This document shows positions 39,001-45,556 of a stretch of DNA of 64,000 bases, in pieces. Position numbers and translations under genes: made by a program. Numbering within the stretch: the stretch's first letter is position 1; each line of letters opens with the position of its first letter. Source of the DNA: JBOFGK01 sp051649085. GTDB taxonomy: Bacteria; Bacillota_I; Bacilli_A; UBA3375. The stretch covers positions 62,001 through 126,000 of the forward strand of contig JBOFGK010000034.1 in assembly GCA_051649085.1 (NCBI GenBank). The letters run 5' to 3'. The notes under the pieces are model-generated. The model did not search any database and was not told the origin of the DNA. It saw only the letters and a program-made list of their open reading frames with translations.

Positions 39001-39139
39001 AAAACTTTATTTGTATGCAAGGTATGGAAAAAATCCAAAATTGTCAAAAACAGGTATGGATGCAACATGGAGCTTAATTATTTTAGGGTCAAGCATACTG
39101 ATTATTGCCAATTTAATTATAAGAAAGAAACAAAAATAA
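33083..39139 (+). CDS. Giant cell-wall surface protein with eleven InlB-type repeats
   Basis: 2018 residues. A signal peptide (residues 1-33) is followed by a Pro/Glu/Gln-rich linker (40-130), a long beta-rich region (130-1020) with no recognised domain, an SdrD-B/Cna-B-like module (GQVFTDINRNGLFDN to about 1100), and eleven tandem Flg_new (Listeria-Bacteroides, InlB B) repeats (about 1140-1985). The end reads LSKTG, hydrophobic helix and RKKQK, a sorting signal in which Pro of LPxTG is Ser. Such proteins act as adhesins. No sortase lies in the window. AAAGGGTGG precedes the ATG, and own promoter and terminator make it monocistronic. Confidence 0.9.
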   Translation: MRSGFIKKINMLMIALLVCQSINIGSLLFIASTVNQQDNSDIVEKNPSTNLDQQESIEKVPDKTEEVTKPVVDPVEPTQSEPAVKVPSDVTSEETQSSEQSLQKQAQKNQKPIVQNNQLSSKLFANFDNQDLATNPIFTYDALELAQKSRKLTVNETFPVGNDITKPQMTLNINNVLQLKNAPGLEYDKTTVWKFNRNKLPVYLKGIVNNAIYTPNNQLDGLNDTTGTLTYTFSEGVSSVSLDFLLSDSQNYGFTNELVDEEFVNPLEITTSYLKANVKTEFGKQKIATVVLTKGTGINLYFSNGNEIISNTANTTSKFVIRPYSYVKNPIYLIEKTYVKKATFKIKIPKNIIYKDISNVKGFTSVKVLSVDTDTDANNTIVEIEANEFYTNANYEFSVNYQVPADAVAAKINAFSLENPLVVQSIDGKVINFQKAISRFPAQININNKTVNTLTIDGYGTQNLSFQEGLQETTNFLGGFSLYNENISEVKNQKVKLDFSSSIGTIGVESFSVPQTKGIKNLSVITTNDNVKKIALTTETFISKKMLSLAEGEYIKTVTWEWLEVFPEGYLPNGTNSRDFNYINTIPIKYYGKYFTSSLTSYSAKATVVDTKLPFTHESASSTTGTINVTSSKYMTFQTASNLDTNVQSGETYKAEISTDMMHHKYSDNSVMKAKGFIFYLSEKNYFSIEPNTIVVTWNGQEFTPKDGSLVYAKTIDNQGDVVYAVQLDQAILGYSEFDKEKYDPIKIKYDLKILSSAPTGSLNASELFQIRPASEMLSVISKGEADIYHDINRLNVTGTDDLSEQLGVAPKNQQLNNISQNDFTVNTAANLNDGAWKTYDNDTATGEINLNPAGTSKYKLSIYNNTGISVDGFTALIPIPKAGEKTKLTPALPSEFDPSVHLQPGPFEWTLSLQNPLVVNNQYKYTILYSTKYETDKDGPSFVSWEQIVDKNQIRMIKVETNDTIPDNGSDQIVFPLALTDPKPEENAGKINIYGARIYKNVGGTEGYAPSELVGIRLKTGVISGQVFTDINRNGLFDNTETGKNGVGVIAYEAGTKTVIDSTITKTIVGKNGSYQFMGLDKRQNVDVVFINPTADDSMRYTFFNENGSVAKPSDDNTYSIVKSVVPSTVNAFKINAGLMTPLKLKFDAQGGQVTNSKTELDIYPKDIIEKAPVATKPGYTIEGWYTKSSGGTKINFPFTFGFTEVTLFANYIPNQYKVTYNDEGKTTVKVETFGELITMPKPNPTQPNQTFVGWNTKADGKGKMWDFGTDKMIANDLNLYAIYIINQYDITFNLNGGNGPAPASQSAPAGVLIKEPVVPTRTGYSFSQWNTKADGSGETWDFANSKTPSGNLVLYAIWSISEFELSFNVNGGDSVAPTTQLVTFGKLATEPSEPTRIGYRFAGWNTKIDGMGTTWNFATTTMPGIKTTLHAIWIANEYNVIFNINGGEGAAPSAQKVDFDKFVVKPKDPIRIGYTFVDWNTKQDGTGKTWSFTTDKMPSGALTLYAQWEIASFELNFNLNGGTSVGIAKQTVIFNELATEVEVPTRNHYTFIGWNTKIDGSGETWDFASSKMPGADTTLYAQWKSNENILTFNINGGEGKRPLDQKIKYNELAVKPTDPSRTGYQFSSWNTKSDGTGDTWNFATSRMPDENVILYAIWSEKEFQLSFNLNGGEGQTPTSQNIKYQAFAKKPADPIKNGYEFSSWNTKIDGTGETWDFATTAMPANNIKLFAQWDVKSYEMTFDLNGGLGQKPVTQVVDYNTLATKPTGEFTKYQYNFTGWNTKADGTGKQWDFSIDKMPPRNIVLYAKWIPNIYNVTLIGQTITLHWEKYYGRTFPEPTLPIKPGYTLEGWYVEGVQPSGLKTKTVTEIANLSTTNLAASSIYNGKKWNFATDTVPPFNFTLRAKYSPKPYPVAFINSKEEIQKTVIFNQLVPKPKEPKNLRYPNAPFIGWYTKSTGGEKWDFEKNKMPPKKLYLYARYGKNPKLSKTGMDATWSLIILGSSILIIANLIIRKKQK
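36508..39030 (+). repeat. Eleven-unit InlB B-type (Flg_new) coding repeat array
   Basis: Each unit is about 75 codons with consensus F-N-x-NGG, TGYxFxxWNTKxDGxGxTWDF and a closing LYAxW. Units 3-9 are most alike; units 1, 2, 10 and 11 diverge, unit 10 carrying an insertion of about 25 residues. Nucleotide divergence between units argues against very recent expansion. Confidence 0.9.
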
Positions 39140-39161
39140 GTAAAAACACTTAAAGAGAATG

Positions 39162-39193
39162 CGCCAATTATTTAAAAATTGGTGATTTTTTTT
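39162..39193 (+). terminator. Intrinsic terminator after the surface protein
   Basis: CGCCAATT (39162-39169) pairs with AATTGGTG (39177-39184, one G-U) and is followed by ATTTTTTTTG. Confidence 0.85.
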
Positions 39194-39283
39194 GCATAAT
39201 TAAGGTGAAAATAACCATTAATGTACAAAAAAATGTACAAAAAGGCTTCTTTTGGCAAAAAAAAACAATAAATATAACTTTTA

Positions 39284-39292
39284 TGATATAAT
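39284..39292 (+). promoter_or_regulatory. Extended -10 promoter of the 5-oxoproline operon
   Basis: TGATATAAT at 39284-39292, 35 bp before the DUF969 start, weak -35. Upstream at 39231-39250 the palindrome TGTACA occurs twice 12 bp apart, a possible operator. Confidence 0.55.
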
Positions 39293-39327
39293 ACGATACA
39301 ACAGTATAATAAATAAGAGGAGGAAAC

Positions 39328-40008
39328 ATGGAAGTTATATTATTAATTGGTGTATTTATCCTAGTGATTGGGTTTGCACTTAAAATTGATCCGATTGCAG
39401 TTGTTTTAATTTCTGCACTTACGACCGCATTGGTTGGAGGAAGCTCATTTATTGAGGCGGTTGAAATGTTGGGAACAGAATTTGTAAATTCTCGTTATTT
39501 AACAATGTTCTTCCTAACATTACCAGTAATCGGTATATCTGAAAGGTATGGATTAAAAGAACAAGCAACAAAATTAATTCAAAAAAGCAATAAAGTTACA
39601 ACAAGTAAAATTTTAACAACATACTTAGTCCTTAGACAAATTGCAGGCGCAATGTCACTTAGACTTGGGGGACATCCACAATTTGTTAGACCTTTAGTTG
39701 AACCGATGGCACAAGGGGCCGCTTCAAAAGATCTAGGGGAAGATCATGAATTTATAGATGAGGTCAAAAGTGCTTCAGCAGCAGCAGAAAATTATGGTAA
39801 TTTCTTTGGTCAAAATTTATTTTATGCAGCATCAGGTGTGTTATTAGTTGCTTCGACTTTGAAAGACTATAATGTTGAGGCGAGTAAAGTTGTTATTTAT
39901 GGTATACCGATTGCCATCTGTGCTCTTATTATTGCAGTAATTCAATTTAGCTTGTTAGAGAGAAAAATTGAACGAAAGAAAAAATCAAAAAAAGGGGTTG
40001 ATCAATAA
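39328..40008 (+). CDS. DUF969-family membrane subunit, putative 5-oxoproline transporter
   Basis: 226 residues with five to six transmembrane helices (starting MEVILLIGVFILVIGFAL) and the conserved RQIAGAMSLRLGGHPQFVRPLVEPMAQGAA stretch of the DUF969 family. It always pairs with DUF979, which follows with a 1-bp overlap (stop/start), and the pair is commonly beside pcp. On that basis family annotation proposes 5-oxoproline transport. The GAGGAGG site precedes the ATG. Function here rests on family and neighbours, not on a motif. Confidence 0.88.
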   Translation: MEVILLIGVFILVIGFALKIDPIAVVLISALTTALVGGSSFIEAVEMLGTEFVNSRYLTMFFLTLPVIGISERYGLKEQATKLIQKSNKVTTSKILTTYLVLRQIAGAMSLRLGGHPQFVRPLVEPMAQGAASKDLGEDHEFIDEVKSASAAAENYGNFFGQNLFYAASGVLLVASTLKDYNVEASKVVIYGIPIAICALIIAVIQFSLLERKIERKKKSKKGVDQ

Positions 40009-40961
40009 TGACTGATACGACAATTTGGACATACATCTTAGAGATGTTTTATGGACTAGCGGGATTATTATTAATCTTCTGCTCATTCTCGATTTTAAAA
40101 GATCAAGAAAACAAAACAAGAATAGGTGGATTTCTTTTTTGGTTTATAATGGGTGTATTATTTGCACTTGGAAAAACATTACCACCGATTGTTAGTGGTA
40201 CCGGTATTTTGGTAATAGGTATTTTATCATTATTCAAACAAGTGAATTCAGGAAGCATTGAATCATTGAAAAAAGAATTTTCACAAATGAGTTCTGATAA
40301 ACTTGGAAATAAGATTTTTATTCCATCGTTTGTAATTGCAATCTTTGCCTTTGTCTTTGCTCAGTTTTTACCAGTAGTATTTCCAGAATCAAAAGCACTT
40401 TCTGGTCAGATTGCAATTGGTTTATCAGCTGTTTGTGGTGTGATAGCTGTTATTGCTATAACAAAAGCACCAGCAAGAAAAATTGTTGATGATGGAAGTA
40501 GATTAGTTAAACAAATTGGACCAACGAGTATTTTACCACAATTATTAGCGACACTTGGAGTTGTATTTACGAATGCAGGGGTTGGTGATGTTATTTCACA
40601 ATTCTTCTCAGCAGTTATTCCAGATGGTCAAAAGTTAATTGCAGTAGTTGTTTACTGTTTAGCAATGGCAATTTTTACGATTATCATGGGAAATTCGTTT
40701 GCGGCATTTGCCGTAATTACAACAGGAATAGCAGTACCATTTATTATTTCAGCAGGAGGTGACCCAGCTGTTGTAGGTGCACTTGGGATTACAGCTGGAT
40801 ATTGCGGAACACTACTTACGCCAATGGCAGCAAATTTTAACATTGTACCCGCAAGTTTATTAGAAACGAAGTCTCAATACAGTATTATTAAATTCCAAGC
40901 ACCACTGGCAATTGCGCTACTTATTTGTCACATGGTGTTAATGTACTTTTTAGCATTTTAG
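40008..40961 (+). CDS. DUF979-family membrane subunit, putative 5-oxoproline transporter
   Basis: 317 residues, eight to nine transmembrane helices. Typical DUF979 phrases are present: LGVVFTNAGVGDVISQFFS, IIMGNSFAAFAVITTGI and GYCGTLLTPMAANFNIVPASLLE, the last resembling motifs of ion-coupled carboxylate carriers. The start overlaps the DUF969 stop. Nine bases separate it from pcp, so transport and peptide processing are co-expressed. Confidence 0.88.
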   Translation: MTDTTIWTYILEMFYGLAGLLLIFCSFSILKDQENKTRIGGFLFWFIMGVLFALGKTLPPIVSGTGILVIGILSLFKQVNSGSIESLKKEFSQMSSDKLGNKIFIPSFVIAIFAFVFAQFLPVVFPESKALSGQIAIGLSAVCGVIAVIAITKAPARKIVDDGSRLVKQIGPTSILPQLLATLGVVFTNAGVGDVISQFFSAVIPDGQKLIAVVVYCLAMAIFTIIMGNSFAAFAVITTGIAVPFIISAGGDPAVVGALGITAGYCGTLLTPMAANFNIVPASLLETKSQYSIIKFQAPLAIALLICHMVLMYFLAF

Positions 40962-40969
40962 GAGGAAAA

Positions 40970-41617
40970 ATGAAAGTATTAATAACAGGTTTTGATCCGT
41001 TTGGTGGAGAAAATATTAATCCAGCGTATGAAGCGGTAAAAGACTTACCCAATGAAATTAATGGATCAGAAATAATTAAATATGAAGTACCAACTGTCTT
41101 TCGAAAATCTATAACAACATTAATCGCTGCAATGAATGAACATCAACCAGATATTGTTATATGTGTTGGTCAAGCTGGTGGACGATTTGAAGTTACACCT
41201 GAACGAGTTGCAATTAACATTGATGATGCGAGAATTCCTGATAATGAAGGAAATCAGCCCTTCAATCAACCGATTGAAGTAGATGGAGAATCTGCGTATT
41301 TTTCAAATCTACCAGTCAAGGCGATGGTTAAAGAAATGCAAAGTCAAAATATTCCAGCATCTCTTTCAAATACTGCTGGAACATATGTTTGCAATCATAT
41401 TCTATATGGATTAATGCATGAAATTAAAGTAAATCCAAAATTTTCTGATGTTCGAGGTGGATTTATTCATGTTCCGTTTTTACCACAACAAGTGATTGGT
41501 AAAGCTGGTCTTGCCTCAATGTCGAAAGAAAATATTACAAAAGGTTTGTATTGTGCAATCAAAGCTGCACTTGAAAATTTTGATGATGTTCACTTAGTTA
41601 CAGGAAAAAATGACTAA
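40970..41617 (+). CDS. pcp: Pyrrolidone-carboxylate peptidase
   Basis: 215 residues from ATG 40970, five bases after AGGAGG; a longer in-frame start inside the DUF979 gene is not needed. Starts MKVLITGFDPFGGENINPA, the family hallmark. The catalytic triad is visible: Glu in GGRFEVTPERVAIN, Cys in NTAGTYVCNH and His in GGFIHVPFLP. Removes N-terminal pyroglutamate from peptides, releasing 5-oxoproline. It overlaps the GGCT-like gene by 8 bp. Confidence 0.96.
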   Translation: MKVLITGFDPFGGENINPAYEAVKDLPNEINGSEIIKYEVPTVFRKSITTLIAAMNEHQPDIVICVGQAGGRFEVTPERVAINIDDARIPDNEGNQPFNQPIEVDGESAYFSNLPVKAMVKEMQSQNIPASLSNTAGTYVCNHILYGLMHEIKVNPKFSDVRGGFIHVPFLPQQVIGKAGLASMSKENITKGLYCAIKAALENFDDVHLVTGKND

Positions 41618-42041
41618 AATAATCAAAATTTTTGTCTATGGTAGTCTGATGGAAGGATTTTGGAATTACGAAAAATCACTTGTTGGAAAATGCTTGTCAA
41701 TTACAGATGCCCAAGTTAAAGGGAAATTATTCCATTTACCACACAAAGGATATCCGGCTTTAATTGCAGGAGAAGATCAAGTGAGAGGACAATTAATTGA
41801 GATTGAAGATAATCTACAATTAATTCAACTTTTAGATGAAATAGAAGACTATAAAGAAAATAATGAACAAGTTTCGGAATATTTTAGACACAAAAAGATG
41901 GTGATTTGTAATCAACAAGAAGTTATGGCATATGTATATGAATATAATCATGTACTTGATCCTGAGTTTTCAAAGTCAGCAATTTATATTAAAGATGGTG
42001 ATTGGCGAAAATTTATGCAAGGTGTAGAACAAGAAAGATAG
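41610..42041 (+). CDS. Gamma-glutamylcyclotransferase-like (GGCT/AIG2) protein
   Basis: 143 residues. The N-terminal IFVYGSLMEGFWNYEK matches the YGSL substrate-binding loop of the fold, and LDEIEDYKEN carries the catalytic Glu region. The family releases 5-oxoproline from gamma-glutamyl compounds. Overlap with pcp and the DUF969/DUF979 pair places two 5-oxoproline-producing enzymes beside a proposed 5-oxoproline carrier. The exact substrate is not known. A strong terminator follows. Confidence 0.8.
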   Translation: MTKIIKIFVYGSLMEGFWNYEKSLVGKCLSITDAQVKGKLFHLPHKGYPALIAGEDQVRGQLIEIEDNLQLIQLLDEIEDYKENNEQVSEYFRHKKMVICNQQEVMAYVYEYNHVLDPEFSKSAIYIKDGDWRKFMQGVEQER

Positions 42042-42054
42042 ACAGAAAATTAAC

Positions 42055-42089
42055 CTCAAGATTTCGGATTGAAATCTTGAGTTTTTTTT
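42055..42089 (+). terminator. Intrinsic terminator of the 5-oxoproline operon
   Basis: CTCAAGATTT (42055-42064) pairs perfectly with AAATCTTGAG (42072-42081), seven-base loop, then eight T. Confidence 0.9.
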
Positions 42090-42224
42090 ACATTTTAGTC
42101 AAATAAACAATATTTTTGGAAAAATGAAAAACAAACATCCTAAACGTAAAATTTATTAAGTAAATGAAAAAATTTTCATTTAATAAAAAACTAGCCTTAT
42201 TTTTTCGGAAAACATCAAAAAACA

Positions 42225-42253
42225 TTTACTTTTTGTAAGAAATGTATTATAAT
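42225..42253 (+). promoter_or_regulatory. Promoter of the PTS operon
   Basis: TTTACT (42225-42230), 17-bp spacer, TATAAT (42248-42253). The EIIB gene 16 kb away has the same -35 and spacer (58398-58426), which suggests shared control. Confidence 0.7.
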
Positions 42254-42259
42254 AATAAA

Positions 42260-42605
42260 TGTACGCCATTTATGAAAGGTAGAAGATAGCGACCTGAATT
42301 CAATATGAGAAAATATTAAAATATAGATAACATTAAATTTAGTTAGTTAAATGTACTATTGATTGAAGACGCTAGATTTGTTCGTAACATGGAGTACTGT
42401 GAAAATAAAGGTCGCATTACCTAACAGCTACTGTTAAAGTGCATTTTTATCTGTAACAAAGTGATAGATGGCTAACACCAGTTGTCACTTAAAGAACTGA
42501 ATTCAAAAACAAAATTGAAAATACGTTTAAAAGTACTGTAAGAAAACATTTTCGATTCAAAGTGTAAAAATCACTTAAAACAAGTAAAGAAAAATGGAGA
42601 TTAAG
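42260..42605 (+). ncRNA. Long structured 5' leader of the PTS operon
   Basis: About 345 nt without a gene. Paired segments visible by eye: AGGT/ACCT (42277-42280 with 42419-42422) and GCGACCT/AGGTCGC (42289-42295 with 42409-42415) enclose a 130-nt domain. Further hairpins are AACAG/CTGTT (42423-42435), AAGTGA/TCACTT (42459-42490) and AAGTG/CACTT (42560-42576). It does not match a riboswitch I know. Regulatory function is inferred from length and pairing. Confidence 0.4.
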
Positions 42606-42923
42606 ATGAAAGAACTTTTACAAACAACAGCATTTCAAATTATTGCAGAAGTAGGTGCAGCAAAATCAATGTACATGGAAGCGATTTATGCAGCTCGTGA
42701 AAATGAATTTGAAAAAGCAGAAAATTTAATTGCCGAAGGAAACGAGATGTATTCTGGAGCACACAAACACCACTTCGAAGTAGTACAAAAAGAAGCGCAA
42801 GGAGAAGATTTACCATTTAGTGTAATTTTCATGCACGCAGAGGATCAGTTATTGACAACAGAAGTGATTAGAACATTAGCAGAAGAAATGATTAGTGTTC
42901 GTAAACTTCTTGCGGAAAAATAA
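42606..42923 (+). CDS. PTS lactose/cellobiose-family EIIA
   Basis: 105 residues from ATG 42606, which has GGAG at proper distance; ATG 42594 lies within that site. Three-helix EIIA-Lac fold with phospho-His in SGAHKHHFEVV (usually AHxxQ) and the metal Asp in MHAEDQLLTTE. Passes phosphate from HPr to EIIB. First gene of an operon with a ChbG-type deacetylase, a GH4 phosphoglycosidase and two EIIC, after a long leader. Confidence 0.92.
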   Translation: MKELLQTTAFQIIAEVGAAKSMYMEAIYAARENEFEKAENLIAEGNEMYSGAHKHHFEVVQKEAQGEDLPFSVIFMHAEDQLLTTEVIRTLAEEMISVRKLLAEK

Positions 42924-42924
42924 C

Positions 42925-43653
42925 ATGAAAAAATTGATCGTTAATAGTGATGATTTTGGAATATCAAAAGCATTTAACTATGGTGTAATTGAAGCGTTTT
43001 ATGCAGGAGGACTTTCTTCAACAACTTGTTTAGTAAATGCTCCGGATTTTAAGCATGCATGTAAATTAGCAAAAGAAAATCGAGGGTTAGGAGTAGGACT
43101 TCATTTAAACTTGACAATGTTTAAAAGTTTGACTCAAAATCCAGTTTTCACAAGTGAAAATGGTATTTTCTTTAATCGAAAACAATATAGTGAATCAAAT
43201 GCTTTGGACAATATCACAGTTGAAGATATTTATCTAGAGTGGAAAGCACAATTAGAATTGTTTGTTAAGGAGATGGGTAAAAAGCCAACTCATTTAGATT
43301 CGCATCATCATGTTCATCTTATTCACGAAAAAGCTAAAGAAGCAATTTCTAGACTGGCAACTGAGTGTGATTTACCAGTTAGAGGAATAACAATTAATAA
43401 TTGTACAAGTATAGTACTTGTTGATTTTTATGGAGAAGATGCAACAATTGAAAATGCAAAAGTTGTTATTAAAAAATTATTCGCAGAAGATGCAGATAAC
43501 TATGAGTTTTGCTGTCATCCAGGGTTTATTGATCAAACGATTATTGATGCGACCAGTTATAATGTGGAACGTCTAAATGAATATGAAGTTTTAACTTCAG
43601 TGGAATTTTTGGATTATCTAACAGATAATCAAATTGAATTAACAACATATTAA
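42925..43653 (+). CDS. chbG: ChbG/YdjC carbohydrate deacetylase
   Basis: 242 residues from ATG 42925, one base after the EIIA stop. Metal motifs NSDDFGIS, HLDSHHHVH and CHPGF are complete. ChbG removes an acetyl group from chitooligosaccharide phosphates, making them inducers and substrates of the phosphoglycosidase. Its presence points to chitobiose-type or other N-acetylated disaccharides as a substrate of the operon, besides cellobiose. Confidence 0.9.
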   Translation: MKKLIVNSDDFGISKAFNYGVIEAFYAGGLSSTTCLVNAPDFKHACKLAKENRGLGVGLHLNLTMFKSLTQNPVFTSENGIFFNRKQYSESNALDNITVEDIYLEWKAQLELFVKEMGKKPTHLDSHHHVHLIHEKAKEAISRLATECDLPVRGITINNCTSIVLVDFYGEDATIENAKVVIKKLFAEDADNYEFCCHPGFIDQTIIDATSYNVERLNEYEVLTSVEFLDYLTDNQIELTTY

Positions 43654-43663
43654 GGAGAAAATC

Positions 43664-44989
43664 ATGTTAAAAGTTGCGACAATTGGTGGAGGAAGTAGTT
43701 ATACTCCTGAGTTAGTTGAAGGATTTATTAAAAGATTTGATCGCTTTCCAATTGATGAGCTTTGGTTAGTTGATATTGAAGAAGGTAGAGAAAAAGTAGA
43801 AATTGTTGGTGCGTTAGCTCAAAGAATGTTTGAAGCTGCAAATTTACCAACGAAAGTTGTAATTACAATGGATAGACGCGCAGCAATTGAAGGTGCGACA
43901 TTTGTGACAACTCAATTTAGAGTTGGATTTTTAGAGGCGAGAAAATGGGATGAAAGAATTCCAAATAACCATCAATTACTAGGTCAAGAAACAAATGGTT
44001 TTGGAGGAATGTTTAAAGCATTTAGAACAATACCAATTGTACTTGATATAATTAAGGATGTAGAAGAATTAGCACCTGAAGCATGGGTTGTTAATTTTGC
44101 GAATCCAGCAGGGATTGTTACACAAGCAGTTCAACGATTTACTAATTTCAAACGCTTTATTGGTGTATGTAATGTACCGATTGGAATGCGTTTTGCAATT
44201 GCCAAATCGTTTGAAGTTGAAGTTGATGATGTTCATGTAGATTTTCTAGGACTGAATCATATGGTCTTTGGACTTAAAACATATATAAAGGGTGAAGATA
44301 AATCAGCAGAAGCAATTGAAAAATTTATCGCTGAGACAGCTTCGATGGCCAATGTACATAATATCGCTTTTGATGGTGATTTTGTTCGTGAGCTTGGGAT
44401 GCTACTCTGTCCATACCACCGTTATATGTATAAGTACAGTGAAATGATGGATGAACAATTAGAAAAATTCAAAGACAATCATACTAGAGCTGAAGAAGTA
44501 ATGGAATATGAAAAGTCGTTGTTTGAAAAGTATAAAGATCTTGATCTTAAGGAAAAACCAGCTGAACTTGAAAAGCGTGGTGGAGCACATTATTCTGATG
44601 TTGCCTGTGATGTTCTAGCTTCATTATACAATGATGAGGGTAGAATTCATACAGTAAACATTGTAAATGGAAACCAAGTAAAAAATTTAGATCCTGAAGA
44701 TGTAATTGAAATAACTTGTAAAATAACAAAAGATGGAGCAATTCCATTAGAAACAATCACACACTTACCAAGGGAAGTGCGTGGGATTTATGAGTACTTT
44801 AAATCATTTGAACTTGCAACTTGTGACGCAGCATTTACTGGTGATTATCGAAAAGGTATTTTAGCAGCAAATCTTAATCCATTCACAAGAAGTGACGTTT
44901 TAAATCAAATAGTGTTTAAAGAAATGTTTGCAAAACATCGTAAATATTTGATGCACTTTACAAAAAATATACCAGAGGATCTTAAATAA
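43664..44989 (+). CDS. GH4 6-phospho-beta-glucosidase
   Basis: 441 residues. NAD-binding VATIGGGSSYTPELVEG at the N-terminus, NFANPAGIVTQAV, the metal Cys in CNVPIGM and His in FLGLNHMVFG identify glycoside hydrolase family 4, which uses NAD+ and Mn2+. Subgroup resembles CelF/LicH/ChbF. Hydrolyses the imported 6-phospho-disaccharide in the cytosol. AAGGAG precedes the ATG; the stop overlaps the DUF3284 start by 1 bp. Confidence 0.93.
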   Translation: MLKVATIGGGSSYTPELVEGFIKRFDRFPIDELWLVDIEEGREKVEIVGALAQRMFEAANLPTKVVITMDRRAAIEGATFVTTQFRVGFLEARKWDERIPNNHQLLGQETNGFGGMFKAFRTIPIVLDIIKDVEELAPEAWVVNFANPAGIVTQAVQRFTNFKRFIGVCNVPIGMRFAIAKSFEVEVDDVHVDFLGLNHMVFGLKTYIKGEDKSAEAIEKFIAETASMANVHNIAFDGDFVRELGMLLCPYHRYMYKYSEMMDEQLEKFKDNHTRAEEVMEYEKSLFEKYKDLDLKEKPAELEKRGGAHYSDVACDVLASLYNDEGRIHTVNIVNGNQVKNLDPEDVIEITCKITKDGAIPLETITHLPREVRGIYEYFKSFELATCDAAFTGDYRKGILAANLNPFTRSDVLNQIVFKEMFAKHRKYLMHFTKNIPEDLK

Positions 44990-45417
44990 TGTTTAAATTT
45001 ACAAGTACCTTTAATTCATCTACTGAAACAGTCTATAATGCAATTAGTAAAATGTTATATTTGAATACCAAACAATTCAATGATAAAGTAACAGACAAAA
45101 CTAATCTTTTAGACATGAGTTATGAATACCAAACAAAGGGTGATTTAAAAGTAACGGTTAAAGTAACAGAAACTCTCAGGAATGAGCGAATTGTTTATGT
45201 AACTGCGATGGAGACTAAAGAAACATATGCAATTAGTTTTGATTTAGTTGCTTTAACTGAAAGCAGCTGTACACTTACATATGAACAGAAGTTAGTTACA
45301 GATAAAAAATTACTGACGGCAAATCATAGCTTTATGAAATGGTTATATTTACGTCGTCAAAAGAAAACATTCAAGGCAATGTGTCAATATTTAGAGACAC
45401 TTTGTATTGAAAAATAA
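44989..45417 (+). CDS. DUF3284 protein (START-like fold)
   Basis: 142 residues. Opens FKFTSTFNSSTETVYNAISK and continues with alternating strands (LKVTVKVTETLRNERIVYVT) and a C-terminal helix with LYLRRQKKTFKAMCQYLE, matching small DUF3284 proteins found in beta-glucoside PTS operons. Function unknown. The last 125 bp of this gene recur as two decayed copies, one before each EIIC gene. In the copies the TAA-GGAG overlap of stop and ribosome binding site is retained. Confidence 0.8.
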   Translation: MFKFTSTFNSSTETVYNAISKMLYLNTKQFNDKVTDKTNLLDMSYEYQTKGDLKVTVKVTETLRNERIVYVTAMETKETYAISFDLVALTESSCTLTYEQKLVTDKKLLTANHSFMKWLYLRRQKKTFKAMCQYLETLCIEK

Positions 45418-45428
45418 GGAATAAAAAA

Positions 45429-45552
45429 TAGTTAAAGTTAAAAATTACAAATACAAATCATAGCTTAGGGAAAAAGGCTATTTTATGTCTTCAAAAAATA
45501 TTCAAAACAACATGTCTGTATTTTAAGACGCTTTATAGTAAAAAATAAGGAG
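45429..45552 (+). pseudogene. Decayed DUF3284 3' end, relic 1
   Basis: Aligns with 45290-45420: shared blocks include CAAATCATAGCTT, a TATTTTA..GTC..TCAAAA region, ATTCAA..CAA..TGTC and AAAAATAAGGA. Indels and stops break the frame. It ends in the AAGGAG used by the first EIIC gene. It is nearly the same as relic 2. Confidence 0.8.
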
Positions 45553-45556
45553 AAGT

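Noticed and set aside
36508..39030. CRISPR-like or satellite array
   Set aside because: The periodicity is a 75-codon protein repeat in frame; no identical short repeats with unique spacers are present.
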